64,000 bases of DNA from Platanthera guangdongensis (GCA_039583875.1 CM077151.1:122951047-123015046), one strand, 5' to 3'. Counted from the stretch's first letter, positions 1 to 11,858 are shown. The notes: a model not told the origin generated them from the sequence alone. Made by a program: numbers and translations.

Positions 1-519
1 TCTGAACTAAAAACAAAACAACAAAACTATCTCACAATGGTGAGGAAAGGACAATTGCAATAGTTGCAGAACACCAGCAACTACCAACCTTAGCCGCTCT
101 ATCGGCTACTGCTCGAAGCCTGAGACATTCAAAAGAAATGAATACCTCGGCAAGAATATACAAGTGGCAATAAAAGGTCAACAGTTGCGAAGAAAGAAAC
201 AAAGGTGTCAAAGTGGTACCAACCCAAAATAGGAATAGCTGTCAAACCACAGTAGATAAACAATAAAGCAGTACTAAAGGATTATGTTAAAAAGTTAGAA
301 AGTAAGGAATTGCACCAAGTGCGAAATGAAGCCACTCTTTAACCTCTGCACTCAACCACAATGTAATAAGTAATAATGTACTTACATGGGGTTATGTATA
401 CCAAGTTGTACCAAGTGCGTTAAAGATATAAGTTTTATAAAACATATATATGAGTAAGTGTATATATTTAAGAGATTAGTCAGCTTATCATTTAGCGAGC
501 ATAAATACTGACAAAATCC

Positions 520-770
520 AGTACCTGTGGTGGTGGCTTTTGTCACCCACACACCAACTGTGAAAACTTCACAAGGGCCCCAAGAAGGTGGTCTTATTTC
601 TTGACACACCCAAAACCGGTGAAAAACCGGCACCTTCGGTGGTGGTAACCTTCCCTACCACATCTAGTTCAAAACCCACACTGGGGAAACCCACCAAGGG
701 CAATGATTCACAAAATAGGTCACTGTGGTGGTGGTACATTCCACTAACACCCACATCCCCAAATAGTCTA
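520..770. repeat. Three imperfect copies of a TGTGGTGGTGG-centred block
   Basis: The blocks sit at about 523, 636 and 721. Each has a GGTGGTGG core followed by a CCC/CCAC-rich stretch. Spacing is irregular (about 80-115 bp). Any open frames across it look incidental. Confidence 0.4.
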
Positions 771-945
771 TAGTACAAACTGTAAATAGAATAACTAGTA
801 AGAACGACTAGGTTAGCTGAAATGATAGTCTTGTAGAAAGGAAATTCACACAACAAACTTACCCCTTGACGGGTAAGACTAGCTTCTTTAAAAAAGATAG
901 CCTGACTAGATAAGACCTTACTTGTCTCTACGAATTGTACTTAGC

Positions 946-1660
946 GAAATTTGGCTAACTTAGCGATACTCGACGAATCGCCGCAAATCATCCAAGTCCG
1001 CGAGAAATTTATCAATAATACTCGACGAATTTGGAGTTCACTCAACGCTTTGGCTCAGTTTGTTGGATAAACTCGACGAATAAAACTTGGCAAAATTGTA
1101 ATACTTAACGAAATTCTACGAATTTGACTCAATGAATTCAAGGTCACTCGACTCCAAGGCTTCAATCGATGAATTGAAGGATACTCGATGATTTTAACAT
1201 AACAGATTCAGCGACACTCGACGAATCCAAGGATACTCGACGAATTCAAGTATAACTCAATAAATTGAGATACTCGACGAAAAAAGACTCCACTCAACGC
1301 CAGGACTTAACTCAATGAATTTTACTTCACTCAATGACTAGCTGAATTCACTCAACGCACTCGATGCCAAAGGCAATTTCACTCAAAGAACTTGACGCTA
1401 AGATAGTTACACTCAGAGCACTCGATGCCAAGACAGTACACTCAATGCACTCAACGCCAAAGGCAATGCTTCAATGAAAAAGTCTTAGCTTCTTATGAAT
1501 ACTCGACGAACTCGATGCACTCGGCGCCAAAGGAAATTTCACTCAAAGCACTCGATGCCAAGACAGTTACACTCAAAGCACTCGACGCCAAAGACTAAAA
1601 TCGATGAGTTCGTCGAGAATACTCTATGAATTAGAGTTAACAAGACTCAACCCTTATCCG
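946..1660. repeat. Irregular array of the TCGACGAA / CTCAACGC motif
   Basis: More than twenty variants of ACTCGACGAA, ACTCGATGCC and ACTCAACGC occur at irregular 15-40 bp spacing. Many are separated by 'ttcactcaa' or 'gccaaaggcaa'. It is not a clean tandem repeat, because the phase changes. The same core is found in LTRs of other families in this window (around 24430, 35136, 48199 and 50398). Confidence 0.8.
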
Positions 1661-2599
1661 ACGAATTTTACTCATGCTATCTCCTACATATTTGACAAAT
1701 TTTGGTCAGTCGATCTCCAATAGTATCATGCGGATTCTGAACTAGCCAAACCCTACACTACTCCTACCTTCTAAGGATGAAGGAAGAGGAAAACATTAAA
1801 TGCAAAGAATTTAGCACGGGGAAAAAATAATCACATTCCTCAAAACTTCCGAAATCCAGCCACACAAGTGCTCCTCCTCAAGGATTTGCCCGAAAGAACA
1901 CCTTGGCTGCACTTCCTGAAACTATTCGTGGTAAACGAGGGTCATGACCAAATAACCTATTGCCCAAAAAATCCATGAAATGGAAAAAAATCACCGTTCC
2001 CGTGAAGATATCGACGAGATCTTTCCGAATCTATCCTCCACAGACGATTTCGTGCACCGGAACTCCTACAGTCGACAGTCGAAAGCTTCGCGATGTCCGC
2101 CGCTTTCTCTTCTGAGATTTCGGTCTGACGGCTTGAGAATAAGATGATGAATAGAGTTCCTCTATAATGTACAAGTATTTATATATATACTATTGTATTA
2201 TTGTTAATAATTAAACTTCCAAATAACCAAAAAATCGAATCAACTCGGATTTCCACGAAATTTGCACCTAGGCTAAATATCGATGCTATGAATCCAACGA
2301 CGATGTCAAAATTAGGATTCGACAAGCCAAACTCGAGTTAAAATCCCCCAAAGTCAAAACTCCAACATCCCTAGAAAAGTTCCACCGAGTCCCCAAATAA
2401 ACCCGGTTCGCAAGGGAAACTTTACAAACACACTAAAAATTAGACATACTAATTTTCCCAAATCAAACCTCGGATTCTGATGAGCAAAAAAAATCATGCT
2501 CCAATAATGGTACCCATTAACTACGCGTCAACGTAACGCTCTAACATCATGAATACGCCACTAATGAAATTAAAATAATCATATAAAATTTAGGGGTGT

Positions 2600-3212
2600 T
2601 ATATAGGTACTTGTTAGTGAACAAGTTGTACTTGGCAAATCCACCTTGAGAATATTTTGTAGATTGTTATATAATGTGTCACAAATAGATCTCAAGTGGC
2701 AATGGTGTTTATAGTTCTTTGGCCTGAAGTCACAACATTCATCGAGTGAGGAAGAACGTACTTATATACCAAAAAAGTCTTCCTTGAGAAAGGTTGATGA
2801 TAATTATGGTTATTGGTTTTGTTATAAATCATTTGTATTTTTATGTGTGGATAAAAATGGGATTTGTCCACCTATATGATAGTAGTTGCATCTATGGGCC
2901 CCTTGTTGAAATGGTACTAAGAATTATATGACCATGCTTGGTTGAGTCAATATATGACACTAGGCTCACCAATTTTTGGAAGTCCATTTTAGATCAAGAA
3001 ATCGAGATTGAATAATTATGAGGGTGACATGGTTCGTACCTCTATTTCGATCCAGATGTAAGGGACAAAGGGCCATGACAACACTGATACATTGTCCACA
3101 AGTGGCTTGTGGCATTATGAACTCTTATTGCTTGGGTAGCAATGATGTATTGACAAATGCCTCTCATTACTTATGAGACTTTTGTTTATATGTTCTAGAT
3201 CAAGTGGGTGAC
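2600..3212 (+). other. Non-coding remnant upstream of an LTR, with a possible polypurine tract
   Basis: No domain or long ORF is recognised. The last bases, GATCAAGTGGGTGAC, directly precede the LTR that starts at 3213. Their purine bias suits a polypurine tract, which would make 3213-4151 the 3' LTR of a plus-strand element whose body is mostly gone. Confidence 0.35.
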
Positions 3213-4151
3213 TGTTGGGGTTTCCATTGTGATCTGGAAGTAGTCAAACAGTTAGTCTCGCTGCTTACGTAATATGAGCCTATAGGGTCGCACACAAGAG
3301 TGCTTAAAGAAATTGGAGAAAGGATTGTGTTGGCCTCACTCATATGAAATATGAAAAAAGGGCAAACCCAATAACATAAATAAAATTGACAGGTTGTGTC
3401 AAGTGTGTATCGATGCACGTCGAATTCATATCAATACATGTATGGTCGAAGTAAAAGTGATTTCTAGTCAATACTTCGATGAGTATATATTAATGTTACA
3501 TCAAGTTCTATTTGATGCTAGTATGTCTACTATCTGTCAATGCAGGTTGCATCGAATATCGTTGAATGCTTCTTGACATTCCGTCGAGTTCTTATCGACG
3601 CACGTTGATTGCAAGTCAACGCATATCAATGAAAGTTGATTTCTTGGTAGATTTCTAAGTGGGCTACTATTTGTTTAATATCCTTGTGTATAAATTGTCT
3701 TGGGAGAGGATTTTCCATGTGTGACTTTTATGTGTACTTTTGAAGCCATCACTTCAGCCAAACCCTATCGTGACATCTTATTGTCGTCGACTCTTCTATA
3801 AATGAATCTAGTAATTTGTGGAGATGTAGAGTGCACTCGTTCTCCGACCCAGTTCTTGTAGGACAAGTCCTTGGGGTTGTTTACATTTCGTGTGGATACA
3901 TGTAGTGTTGTAGATCAATTTATGTGTTAACTCAACCACCTGCTATTTAAACAAACTTTTCTGAGTAGATCTATAGAGCATCTAGGTTAAGTAAAGACTC
4001 AATCCCACATATGTACTATGCCTTTGTTATTTATTTATTTCTTCATTCATGGATATCATAATATCCTTTTACTATTTCGGGTTTTTTCTTATTATTTATT
4101 TTGTTACACACATGTGATGTGTTGATCGACTCGTGAATAGAAACCCCAACA
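3213..4151 (+). mobile_element. LTR (939 bp) with TG...CA ends
   Basis: It starts TGTTGGGGTTTC and ends GAAACCCCAACA, a perfect 12-bp terminal inverted repeat with the canonical TG/CA. The flanking five bases (gtgac left, tcatt right) do not match. It is therefore not a clean solo LTR; it is probably the 3' LTR of a truncated element. The sequence to its right is a gypsy RT fragment. Confidence 0.75.
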
Positions 4152-4349
4152 TCATTTTCATAGACGATATCCTTATCTTCTCAAGAGCATGACAAGACAC
4201 TCTCTACATCTTTAAATAGTGTTACTCAAGCTATGAGAGTGTTCCCTCTTTGCAAAGCTCAATAAGTGCACGTTCTAGTTGGAGGAAGTCAGATTCTTAA
4301 GCCATATTATTAAGAAGAATGGGGTAGCAGTGGAACATGCCAAAAGACA
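4152..4349 (+). pseudogene. pol: Ty3/gypsy reverse transcriptase fragment
   Basis: Conceptual translation gives the catalytic-site neighbourhood FIDDILIFSR (equivalent to YVDDILIFS). After a stop and frameshift it gives NKCTFW, EVRFL and KKNGVAVE, which match the KCEFW...VRFLGHVIS stretch of gypsy RT in order. Only about 65 residues remain. It is cut on the left by the 3213-4151 LTR and on the right by the Copia-B LTR, so it is the oldest layer at this spot. Confidence 0.75.
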
Positions 4350-5595
4350 TGTTGGAAATTTGCCCTTAATATTCCTAGATTTGAAGAAGTGTATCATGCA
4401 ATGATAAGTACATTTAATATTTGATGGCTATCTATTCATATTTGTGTAGACTCAGTTATTTGTGTTGATAGTTAAACTCTGTAGGACCTAAGATGAGTTA
4501 AGACCATAATTGAACCAACATTTTACTTAGAACTGGTCTAAGGGGGGAGCTATGAAGTTCTAGCTCATACTATTTTTATGGGCTTTGAAGAACAAAAGGA
4601 TACCATTTTATAAGAAAGCTTTAAAATGATATTTATCATTTTGATGAACAAAAGGGCCGAATTTGAAATATGCCGAGGCGTCAAAAGTAAACATCATATC
4701 AGTGATGTAATTAAGGATGCTTTGACTTTTTAATAGAAAAATTTACGACTGTTGGATATTTCAGGCCTGTTAAGGTTAAGTGGTAAGGTACTTTATAAAA
4801 GGGATGACTTCAAGGAAGAAACCCTAACAGAAAGAACTACTAAACAACTTCTGATATGCCGTCAAGAAACAAAAAGCTAGCATCTATAATCAAAACTCTG
4901 AAATCTTGGTGCTGCAAGTTTGCATACACAACAATAGATAAGGAGGATCAACTTTCTTTTGAAGAAGAAGAAGACCAAGTCTTTCTTCAAAGAAGTGATT
5001 CAGCTTTGGACCTGTAATAATATTGTTACATTGTTGAAGAAGAAAGCTTTCTTCCAGGAAAGCTTAGGAGGACTGAAGGCTTAAAGCAAGATTTATTTTG
5101 AGTGAGTTTGTTATAAAATCTTTATAAAGATTCCTCTTGTAGGATCTCTTTGAGATCTGAGTTGTAGGGCTAGTTTGTTAGCCTGAGTATAGGGCTGATT
5201 AGGAGGCCTGAGTGTAAGACTTTGTTGAAAGACTAAGGTATAATTCAGGTGTTGAATTTGTGGTAGGAAATCATCTTGATTTCTGATATAGGGTTGTTGA
5301 CAGCCGGAGTTAGGGCATGCTGTAGACCTAAGGTAGGATCCTGGAGTGGATCTGAGATGTAAGATTTTGATCTGAGAAGAAGAGGGGTTTGTCAAATATA
5401 AGACACTAGTAGAGAGATAAAGAAGGATAGTGCATGTACCCATACTCTGGGGAACCACTATAAAATGTTATGTGTTGTTCTATGTTTTGTGCTTTTGAAT
5501 TAATTATCCGATATAGTTAGGCAAAGAAATTTTAAATGGCTAAAAGTTCAAAGCACCTATTCACCCCCCTTCCCTCTAGGTGGCAGTTTGGTTAA
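4350..5595 (+). mobile_element. Copia-B 5' LTR (right edge approximate)
   Basis: It begins TGTTGGAAATTTGCCC immediately after the gypsy fragment. Near its end it carries CTATTCACCCCCC followed by a CTCTAGG box, the same terminal landmark seen in the Copia-S and Copia-A LTRs. The leader that follows shares GACTTAACAGTCC with the Copia-A leader. A recognisable TGGTATCAGAGC primer site is missing, so the exact LTR end is uncertain by some tens of bases. Confidence 0.6.
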
Positions 5596-5649
5596 TAAAG
5601 GACTTAACAGTCCAACAAAGATCCTATCTAGGGTATTTAGTAAATCACA

Positions 5650-7819
5650 ATGACTTTCAGTGAAAGTAATAAAGAGATGAGCTTCATAAAGCTTCCCATA
5701 TGCATGAAAGAAAACATTGGCATCTAGAAATAGAGCAAAGCTATTTATGGAAGCTTTAAATCCAAGGATATACATCTCTATTGAGGAGGAGCCTTTCATC
5801 CCCATGAAGATCTCCTCCATAGATGTAAGTATTCAAGCTCCCAAGTTATACTCTGAAATGACTAAGGATGAGGTTGTACATTCCATTATGGATAAAAGGG
5901 ACAAAAATATTATTGCTAGTACAATTGATGACACCACCTTCCAAAACCTAATTTACTGCCAAAATGCCAAGGAAATATGGAATACTCTCATTGTATATAT
6001 TGAAGGAATTGAGGAGGTCATGAATGATAGGAAATCCCTTCTGAACTAGGAGTATGAGGCCTTTAGACAAGGAAGTAGAGATAGCATAACTGAATTCTAT
6101 GAAAAGTTCTTCAAAATAGTCAAGGACTTGAAGACTTATGGCTGTGTCTTCATTGATTATGAACTCAATGATATGCTCTTGAGGTCCCTCACAAGAGAAT
6201 GGGAGAAAAAGATCTGTGTAATATGTGAAATGAGGAATCTGGCCAACATTCCTCCCCACACACTTTTTAGGAAGATGCTCTCCTATAAAATACAACACAA
6301 TATCAGGAAGGAAGAAGTGGTTGATTCCATTTCTCACACGAAGAAGTCTGTGGCTCTTAAGGTTGTAGGCTCAAGGACAAGAAAGAAGGGAATCCCGTCT
6401 CCTCCTAGAAAGGTGTTAAAGTCAAAATCTTCTGAGCCTAGCACTTTTGATGCTGAGCCGGCTAGTGGAGAATTTGCAGCATTTTCCAGGCTGTTCAAGA
6501 AGATGATGACTGGAAGAAAGTAATGAAAGACCAAACCTTCTTCCATAGCCATCTCCAGGAAGGACTACCAGAAGTCAGCAAGCTCCAGCAAGTACCACAA
6601 AGGGGATAGGTATGCATCTAAACATAAGAAATGTATTTCTGCTAACATCATTAATTATTGTTACAACTAGCCTGGGAATGGCATTGCTGACTGTCCAGTA
6701 AAGAGGAAAGAGAAGTAGGATGTTGGTGATAAATATCACCATAAGGGAAATAAAACTGAAAAGACCTTCTTGGTTAAGAAGGAAAAGACATGGAATGAGA
6801 GTGAATCTGACTCACCTGAGTCATAAAATGAAAAGTCCTACATTAGGTTATTTGTTGTCAATGAAGAGGATGACTCTCCTACGACTAGGATTGGCTTCAG
6901 GGCCCCTCTGTAACACTCTGATAATGACAATGATGAAGAGGAATATTGTGGAATAATGAACATGTCAGATGAGGATGATCAGGATGACAACCATCATGAT
7001 AAGGTAATTCTTTTAGTCCCTTCATCTTCATCAGAATCTAATTATACAATTGGTGCAGATTTTGATCCACTCTCATCATCTAATTAGCAGCGTGACTCAG
7101 AGTGTGTATATGAAGATTGTGAGCTTATTGACAAATATGGTGCTCTTTTAAAGGCCTTGAAGAAAAGCAAGCATCTTGTTAAGAAGCAAGTTAAGGAGAT
7201 TACTTCACTCAAACTTGCCAATTATAAATGTCCTGAGACTGCTAACCAGCTATCTCAAATGAGCAAGGAGATTAACAAGCTGGAGGGAGGTCAGTTATCC
7301 ATCTTGGCATCATTAATCATAAGACCAAGACCATTATGGATCTTGAAGAGAAGATCCTTAAGAATAGGAAGCTTATAGCCTAGTTCTCCAAGCTATAGAC
7401 AGTGCTGCCCATTTTTGATACCTTCTCATCTCAGATCAGATGGTGATAAGGTTACAATAGGAAGCTAGTAGGTGTCAAAAATAGGGGAAAAGAAGAAGCT
7501 ATTGCGCCTCAAACAACCTTTCAAAGTGTGTTTCATCAATCTAATAGCTATGACTAGGATAATATGTATGGTCACTTGAGAAATGGATGTTCGTCCAGTC
7601 ATGTTAATGATGCTCCTAACTGGGGAGGAAGAAAGGGAATGGGGTTGAGTGCACTAAAGGCACCCCATGAATAAATTCAGATGGGTCAATATGAACTTTT
7701 TGTGTTTAGTACACTAGCACTCACTCTCAAGGGTAAGGAAGTGATTCCCATCAAATGCCCCTTCCTAAGAAGAAACAAAAGGCTAATAGAATGATACATG
7801 CACCTAACAAGACAACCAT
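5650..7819 (+). pseudogene. gag: Copia-B gag remnant
   Basis: Gag would package element RNA in cytoplasmic particles. The start is set at the ATG at 5650, matching the Copia-A Gag N-terminus (KLPIC...). The frame then shifts to 5717-6049 and 6128-6523. The middle matches copia-type Gag (KEIWNTL, YELNDMLLRSL). A degraded CCHC zinc knuckle (NGIADCPVKRK) lies at about 6655-6710 and a Lys-rich coiled coil at about 7157-7378. The last part, around 7540-7819, matches Copia-A Gag at 23840-23990. Several stops and frameshifts make it inactive. No pol follows, because the Tat-3 LTR cuts in at 7820. Confidence 0.75.
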
Positions 7820-8090
7820 TGTACAACCTTGGGCTCGCGGGAGGCGACTCAGGCAGCCAGGCAGAGAAGCTGGTGAGAGGGATTGGATAGGCTAGTGGGA
7901 CCATATGGTCCACTCGCAGAAGGTGAGACCCGTCTCGGCACTGCGGGCGAGACGTCTTCTAGGGCGCGGGTAGGCCCTTGAGGGCGAGATGGATCCCTTA
8001 ATGTGGGAGGCCAGCGAGACGAGCAGGTGGGGTAATCTCGCCCACTTATTGTTTCCCGCACCCTCCACTGGTGGGCCGACCTTTCACTTA
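7820..8090 (+). mobile_element. Tat-type LTR fragment (Tat-3), inverted relative to Tat-1 and Tat-2
   Basis: It begins TGTACAACCTTGGGCTCGC and is the reverse complement of the inner end of the Tat-2 LTR (about 55500-55752). Shared blocks include GGCGACTCAGGCAG and GGTGGGGTAATCTCGCCCAC-like text. Homology fades by about 8070. It starts cleanly with TG inside Copia-B gag, so it marks a third Tat insertion, in plus orientation. Its body is lost; LTR-X copy 1 follows. Confidence 0.75.
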
Positions 8091-9093
8091 TGAAAAGAGA
8101 GCAGTCGAACTAGGAATCCAACTAGGCAAGTATACCTATCGAACTGTAGTAAGGGGACACAAGTGTCGTATTTAAATCCGGGAACTGTTGAGTAAACCTA
8201 CTCAAACGAAGGTTATTATTTTATTGACGGAAAATCTAGGGTTAAAAGAAAGCTAAATGCACTAAAGGAAATATTGCATAAAAAAGAGGACTACTTGCAA
8301 TAAAAAAAAGTGAGCATAAAAGAAACGATTACACTGAAGGGTTCGAATGATGACATGGAAATGCACTCGATCAAGAATCACCTCAACAAGAGTCGATTAA
8401 AACATGATGAATAAACATAAACCTAAGCTTAATAGGGTAAAGGTCCTTGACAGTGGAGGTTCCTAAAGCTTGAACATGATTCTCTCGAAGTCGTGCCCAA
8501 CTGAGTTTAAGAAGGTCCGACCGACTCTCGTCTAAATTGGAGGCCTAAAGCTCGCTTTATGCGGTGAACCCCACTATTGGATTTTACTCCAATCCGGGAG
8601 ATTTGGACGTCTGCCTCTCCCGAGGGGTGCGTACAACTCCCTTTACTCTTGAGTGCTCACTTCAAACTATCGGCCTCTCGGCTAGCCAAGAATGAAAGCA
8701 AAGGTGGAGAATACATATCGATAATATATTTCCAATCAGTGATAAATCAAGAGTAATTCAAGGCCTAAAACCTAAAAAGAGAAGGTGAACTCAAAGCATC
8801 ATAACATAATCACTCGAACCTCAGATCATCAAGATCGAGTACAAGGAGGATTAGTTACTCATGGTGAAGTGGAGGAGGGGGGATGAGTAGTGAAGAATAA
8901 AGAACACAAAGTAGAAAGGGATGAGAAAACAACACTTCTTTATTAATGAAAACAAGGATCTTACAACGTGAGAACAAAAGATTACAAGTGCATGGAAAGT
9001 AAAATCCTATTCTAGCCCTACAATTAGCATCTAAAGCAATTACAAAAGCTAATACAAAAGCTTAAATTAAACTAGAATTAAATAAACTAAAGT

Positions 9094-9141
<48 letters not shown>

Positions 9142-9295
9142 ATGAAAACTTCAGAAAACAAAAGGGCAGCACTTCCTTACACACTCCAGGACTCTCTTTA
9201 AAACAAGGGGGAGGGGCTGAATTTATAGAAATTCAAGAGGGGATGACACAACCAACGACACGGCCGTGTTGGTGGCCGTGTCCCATCATAGCTGG
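8091..9295 (-). mobile_element. LTR-X copy 1, truncated in U3
   Basis: No coding region. The block 8124-8700 matches 40564-41040 and 58964-59520 in the same order: AGGCAAGTATACCTATCG, GTCGTATT, GTTGAGTA...CTACTC, CAGTGGAGGTTCCTAA, GGTGAACCCCACTATTGG and CAATCCGG. A minus-strand TATAAA lies at 9222-9227. The palindrome ACACGGCCGTGT lies upstream of it (in minus orientation) at 9258-9269. By analogy with the complete solo copy at 40512-42500, this is R-U5 plus a stub of U3. The right edge abuts Copia-A sequence. Confidence 0.65.
9099..9137. repeat. (AG)n microsatellite
   Basis: About 19 uninterrupted AG dinucleotides lie within the transcribed part of LTR-X copy 1. The other two copies lack it, so it arose in this copy. 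Confidence 0.95.
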
Positions 9296-9457
9296 AGGCA
9301 TTCTTACTTCGTCTAGCTATTCTGTATTGTTCTCAGCTGGCTGAACTTCAGTTTCTTCAGCTAGCTATACTGCATTATCTTCAGCTGACTGTTCTTTATC
9401 CTCAGCTTGTGAGTCTTGAGCTCACCCTTTACAGCACCCATCTTCTTCCTTATCTTG

Positions 9458-10243
9458 TCATGCTGGATCCATTTCCCTGATGGTATGCTTGTCCATCACA
9501 TCCTTTAAACATGCAGAACTAGAAGATGTGCTTGGCTGCTCATAGTTCATTAGGTTTGACTCATCAAAGACAACATGTACTGATTCTTCTACAACTTGAG
9601 TAGTCAAGTTATAGATCTTATATGCCCTACTATTATTATTGTACCCAACAAATATCCCTTTTTGCGACTTGCCAGCAAACTTAGTCACATGGGACTTACC
9701 ATTGTTTAGAACATAGCACTTGCTACCAAAAATCCTGAAGTAGGATAAATTTGGTTTTCTCCATTTCTGAATCTCATAGGGAGTCTTCTTGTGGCTTTCG
9801 GTGATGGAAGCCCTGTTAAGGACATGACATGCAGTATTTACTGCCTCAGCCCAGAAATTTTCTGGGAGAAATATGTCACTTAACATGTTTTTACCAACAT
9901 CTATGAGAGTCCTGTTTTTTCTCTCAGCAATGCCAATTTTCTTGGGTGTTCTAGGAGAGGAGAACTCTTTATGAATCCCAAGCCCTCCATAGAATCTTGT
10001 CATGCATTCAGACTGAAACTCGGTCCCATGGTCACTTTTGATTTTAACCACAGTATTGTTAACTTCATTCTGAATTTGCCTAACAAATGTTTGGAAGACA
10101 TCAAGGGTTTCAGATTTCTTCCTTAGAAAGAACACCCTGGCAAATATGGAAAAGTCATCAACAATCACAAGGGTGTAGACTTTCCTACCTAGACTATGAA
10201 CTAGCATAGGACCAAATAATGCATATACAGGAGGTATAAACAC
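9458..10243 (-). CDS. pol: Copia-A integrase (partial pol)
   Basis: The 261-residue open segment is the core and C-terminal part of a Ty1/copia integrase, which inserts element cDNA into the chromosome. Visible motifs in order: VIVDDFSIFARVFFLRKKSE, KSDHGTEF (second catalytic Asp), GIAERKNRT (catalytic Glu), FWAEAVNTACHVLNR and the KTPYE...YFRIFG region. The ATG at the segment start is probably not the native start, since pol is a polyprotein and the first catalytic Asp region upstream is frameshifted. The segment ends in the hinge before RT. It is the best-preserved piece of Copia-A. Confidence 0.9.
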   Translation of the reverse strand: MFIPPVYALFGPMLVHSLGRKVYTLVIVDDFSIFARVFFLRKKSETLDVFQTFVRQIQNEVNNTVVKIKSDHGTEFQSECMTRFYGGLGIHKEFSSPRTPKKIGIAERKNRTLIDVGKNMLSDIFLPENFWAEAVNTACHVLNRASITESHKKTPYEIQKWRKPNLSYFRIFGSKCYVLNNGKSHVTKFAGKSQKGIFVGYNNNSRAYKIYNLTTQVVEESVHVVFDESNLMNYEQPSTSSSSACLKDVMDKHTIREMDPA

Positions 10244-11004
10244 ATCACTGAGTCTTTGGTATCAAGGATCTGGAAGGAGATCCTTGTCTGCTTGCCCTTT
10301 TGGCATGATGAGCAGATACCCTCCTTGATTCACTTCACCTTAGGACCATTTCTCACTAACTCTTCAATAAAGAGTTTTCCCATGGTCTTGTAATTGAGAT
10401 GAGCTAGCCTCTTGTGCCATTAAACATAATGTGAAGCTTTCTGATCTGCAACTAGGCATATAGGAGAATCCTTACTCTCACAAACAAAATTGAGACAATA
10501 GACATTTCCTCTCCTAGTGCTTGTCAAGATTACCCCTTAGTCACTTGACCTCCTAATTTGGAACTCATCCTTGAGGAAACAAATGTCATAGACAATATCA
10601 TGAAGTTGGCTTATGCTTATCAGGTTATGTTAGAAACCTTTCACATAAGCTACTTATGTGATAGTGATTATGCCATTAGATATCTAACCAAACCCTTTGG
10701 TTACTCCTCTTTCTGAACCACCAAAGATGACATTGGGTCCATTTTCAACTGGATTGTACTCCTTCAGCATGGTCCATATTCCAGTTATATGCCCGAAACA
10801 TCCACTGTCCAAATACCCTATAGGGGTATGGCCACATGGACTCACCTGCAAAAAAAATAATTCATCTTTCCTTAGGATCCCAATTCTTATTGGGTCCTAG
10901 GTGCAAGTTAGACTGAAATTGAACATGTCTACCTGCAGCTCTTCTGACAGGTAAGTTGGCATAATCTCTCTAGACATTCTTATTGTGCCAATAATCAATA
11001 ACAT
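10244..11004 (-). pseudogene. pol: Copia-A protease and integrase zinc-binding region
   Basis: Minus-strand translation gives the aspartic protease motif YLDSGC near 10790-10816 (Asp-Ser-Gly active site). It then gives NLISISQL and the pre-integrase motif WHKRLAHLNY at about 10395-10430, with a following C..C pair (CSSCQKGKQ). Stops and at least one frameshift break it. The order Gag, protease, integrase is the copia order. The upstream end is the AACAT target site of Tat-1. Confidence 0.8.
11000..11004. repeat. Target site duplication AACAT (left)
   Basis: It is identical to 23500-23504. Removing the element and one copy restores Copia-A coding sequence (GKVGHYVIDYWHNKN) without a frame change. 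Confidence 0.95.
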
Positions 11005-11677
11005 TGTTGGAACCGAAAATCGGTCTCCTGTGGAGTTCGACCCTTGGGGAAGGGGTGGTCTCCCGCCTACTTCGCTCCTGAAAGAAAAATAGCAAGGAAG
11101 ACAAGGAGAAACCGACCCAAGGGCTCGGCGGGGAGGTCCCACCACAAACCCGGAAGATCTCAAAGCGCTTCCCCTCCTTAGACAGAAGCCGAGCTAAGGT
11201 ACCCTCAGAAAGCACTTGAGAACTAGAACTGGGAGGCACAAGGAAGCATCCTCTCTGGGGTACCCCTTGGGTCCTATTTATAGTTTTTAAAATCTGGACT
11301 GCCAATAACCAAAAGAACTGACCTGAAGTTACCAGAAAGCCCTTAGACGGGTCTGTCAACAGCCAAACTCCGCTGTTTTGAAGGGCTATGGGCAGACCAG
11401 CGGGGGCAAAACAATAAAAAGTACCTCATTCATCCAGGCGAGCTGGGGAGCTTTGACCACCTCGGCAGGTCCTGCTCGCCCACTGTTGCCGAGCTCCACT
11501 GCAAGGACGCGAGCTGGGACTAGCTCGGCGAGTGCCGAGCTCAAGGTCGACGAATACCGATCTCCGGTCGACGAATGCCGAGCTCGGGCTCGGCCCCCTA
11601 GCTGCCGAGCTCGCCTACTGCCTCCAGCACGATCTGAGCTTCCTGTCAGCCTTGCTCACCGAACACGGGGTTGTACA
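11005..11677 (-). repeat. Tat-1 3' LTR
   Basis: In minus orientation it starts TGTACAACCCC and ends GGTTCCAACA. A minus-strand TATAAATA box at 11275-11282 marks the likely U3/R border. Two GGTCGACGAAT copies lie at about 11546-11580, and GAGCTCG-rich sequence fills U3. Confidence 0.95.
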
Positions 11678-11695
11678 CAATCCCCGCTCTTTTTG
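11678..11695 (-). promoter_or_regulatory. Tat-1 polypurine tract
   Basis: Minus strand reads AAAAAGAGCGGGGATTG immediately before the 3' LTR. This is the plus-strand DNA priming site in reverse transcription. Tat-2 has the same tract (GAAAAGAGCGGAGATTG) at 55753-55770. Confidence 0.8.
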
Positions 11696-11793
11696 AGCTT
11701 GCCAAAGCTCAGAAAGAAACATCCAATCCCAGGTGTGCGGCGAGGGCGAGTTGGCGAGTTGGAGGGAATCTTCGGGTGGGGTCCACCTACGGC

Positions 11794-11801
11794 TATATAT
11801 A
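11794..11801 (+). promoter_or_regulatory. TATA box of Tat-1 antisense gene 1
   Basis: TATATATA lies about 58 bp upstream of the ATG at 11859 and antisense to gag-pol. Tat-2 has TATAAATA at 55864-55871 in the equivalent place. Confidence 0.65.
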
Positions 11802-11858
11802 TGTGCACCTGCCCTCCTGCCTGACTCTTGCCACTCCCTTTGCTCCAACCCTGCCAAG

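Larger units (their letters stand above)
1..2599 (-). mobile_element. Probable Ty3/gypsy-type LTR, Del/Tekay-like, minus orientation
   Basis: No coding region longer than a chance ORF is visible here. Read on the minus strand from 2599, the sequence starts TATAACACCCCTAAATTT, close to the TGTAACACCCC start common in plant chromovirus (Del/Tekay) LTRs. A motif array lies at 946-1660 and a GC-richer block at about 2000-2150. The other LTR edge is not found and may lie beyond the window. The assignment rests mainly on the terminal motif, so the family is an inference. Confidence 0.35.
9296..11004 (-). mobile_element. Copia-A fragment 1: protease to integrase
   Basis: This is the most 3' surviving piece of the Copia-A element. 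It joins 23505-24240 once Tat-1 is removed. The hinge after integrase (9300-9457) is rich in Glu, Ala and Gln and has stops. RT and RNase H are missing; the piece ends at LTR-X copy 1. Confidence 0.85.

Noticed and set aside
4152..4349. Endogenous pararetrovirus reverse transcriptase
   Set aside because: The KCTFW...VRFL and IDDILIFS wording suits gypsy retrotransposons, and no movement or coat protein motifs are nearby.
11378..11824. 148-codon plus-strand ORF across the Tat-1 LTR edge, and its parallel near 23275
   Set aside because: It spans the LTR border and the purine tract and has no conserved protein; GC-rich LTR sequence lacks stops.
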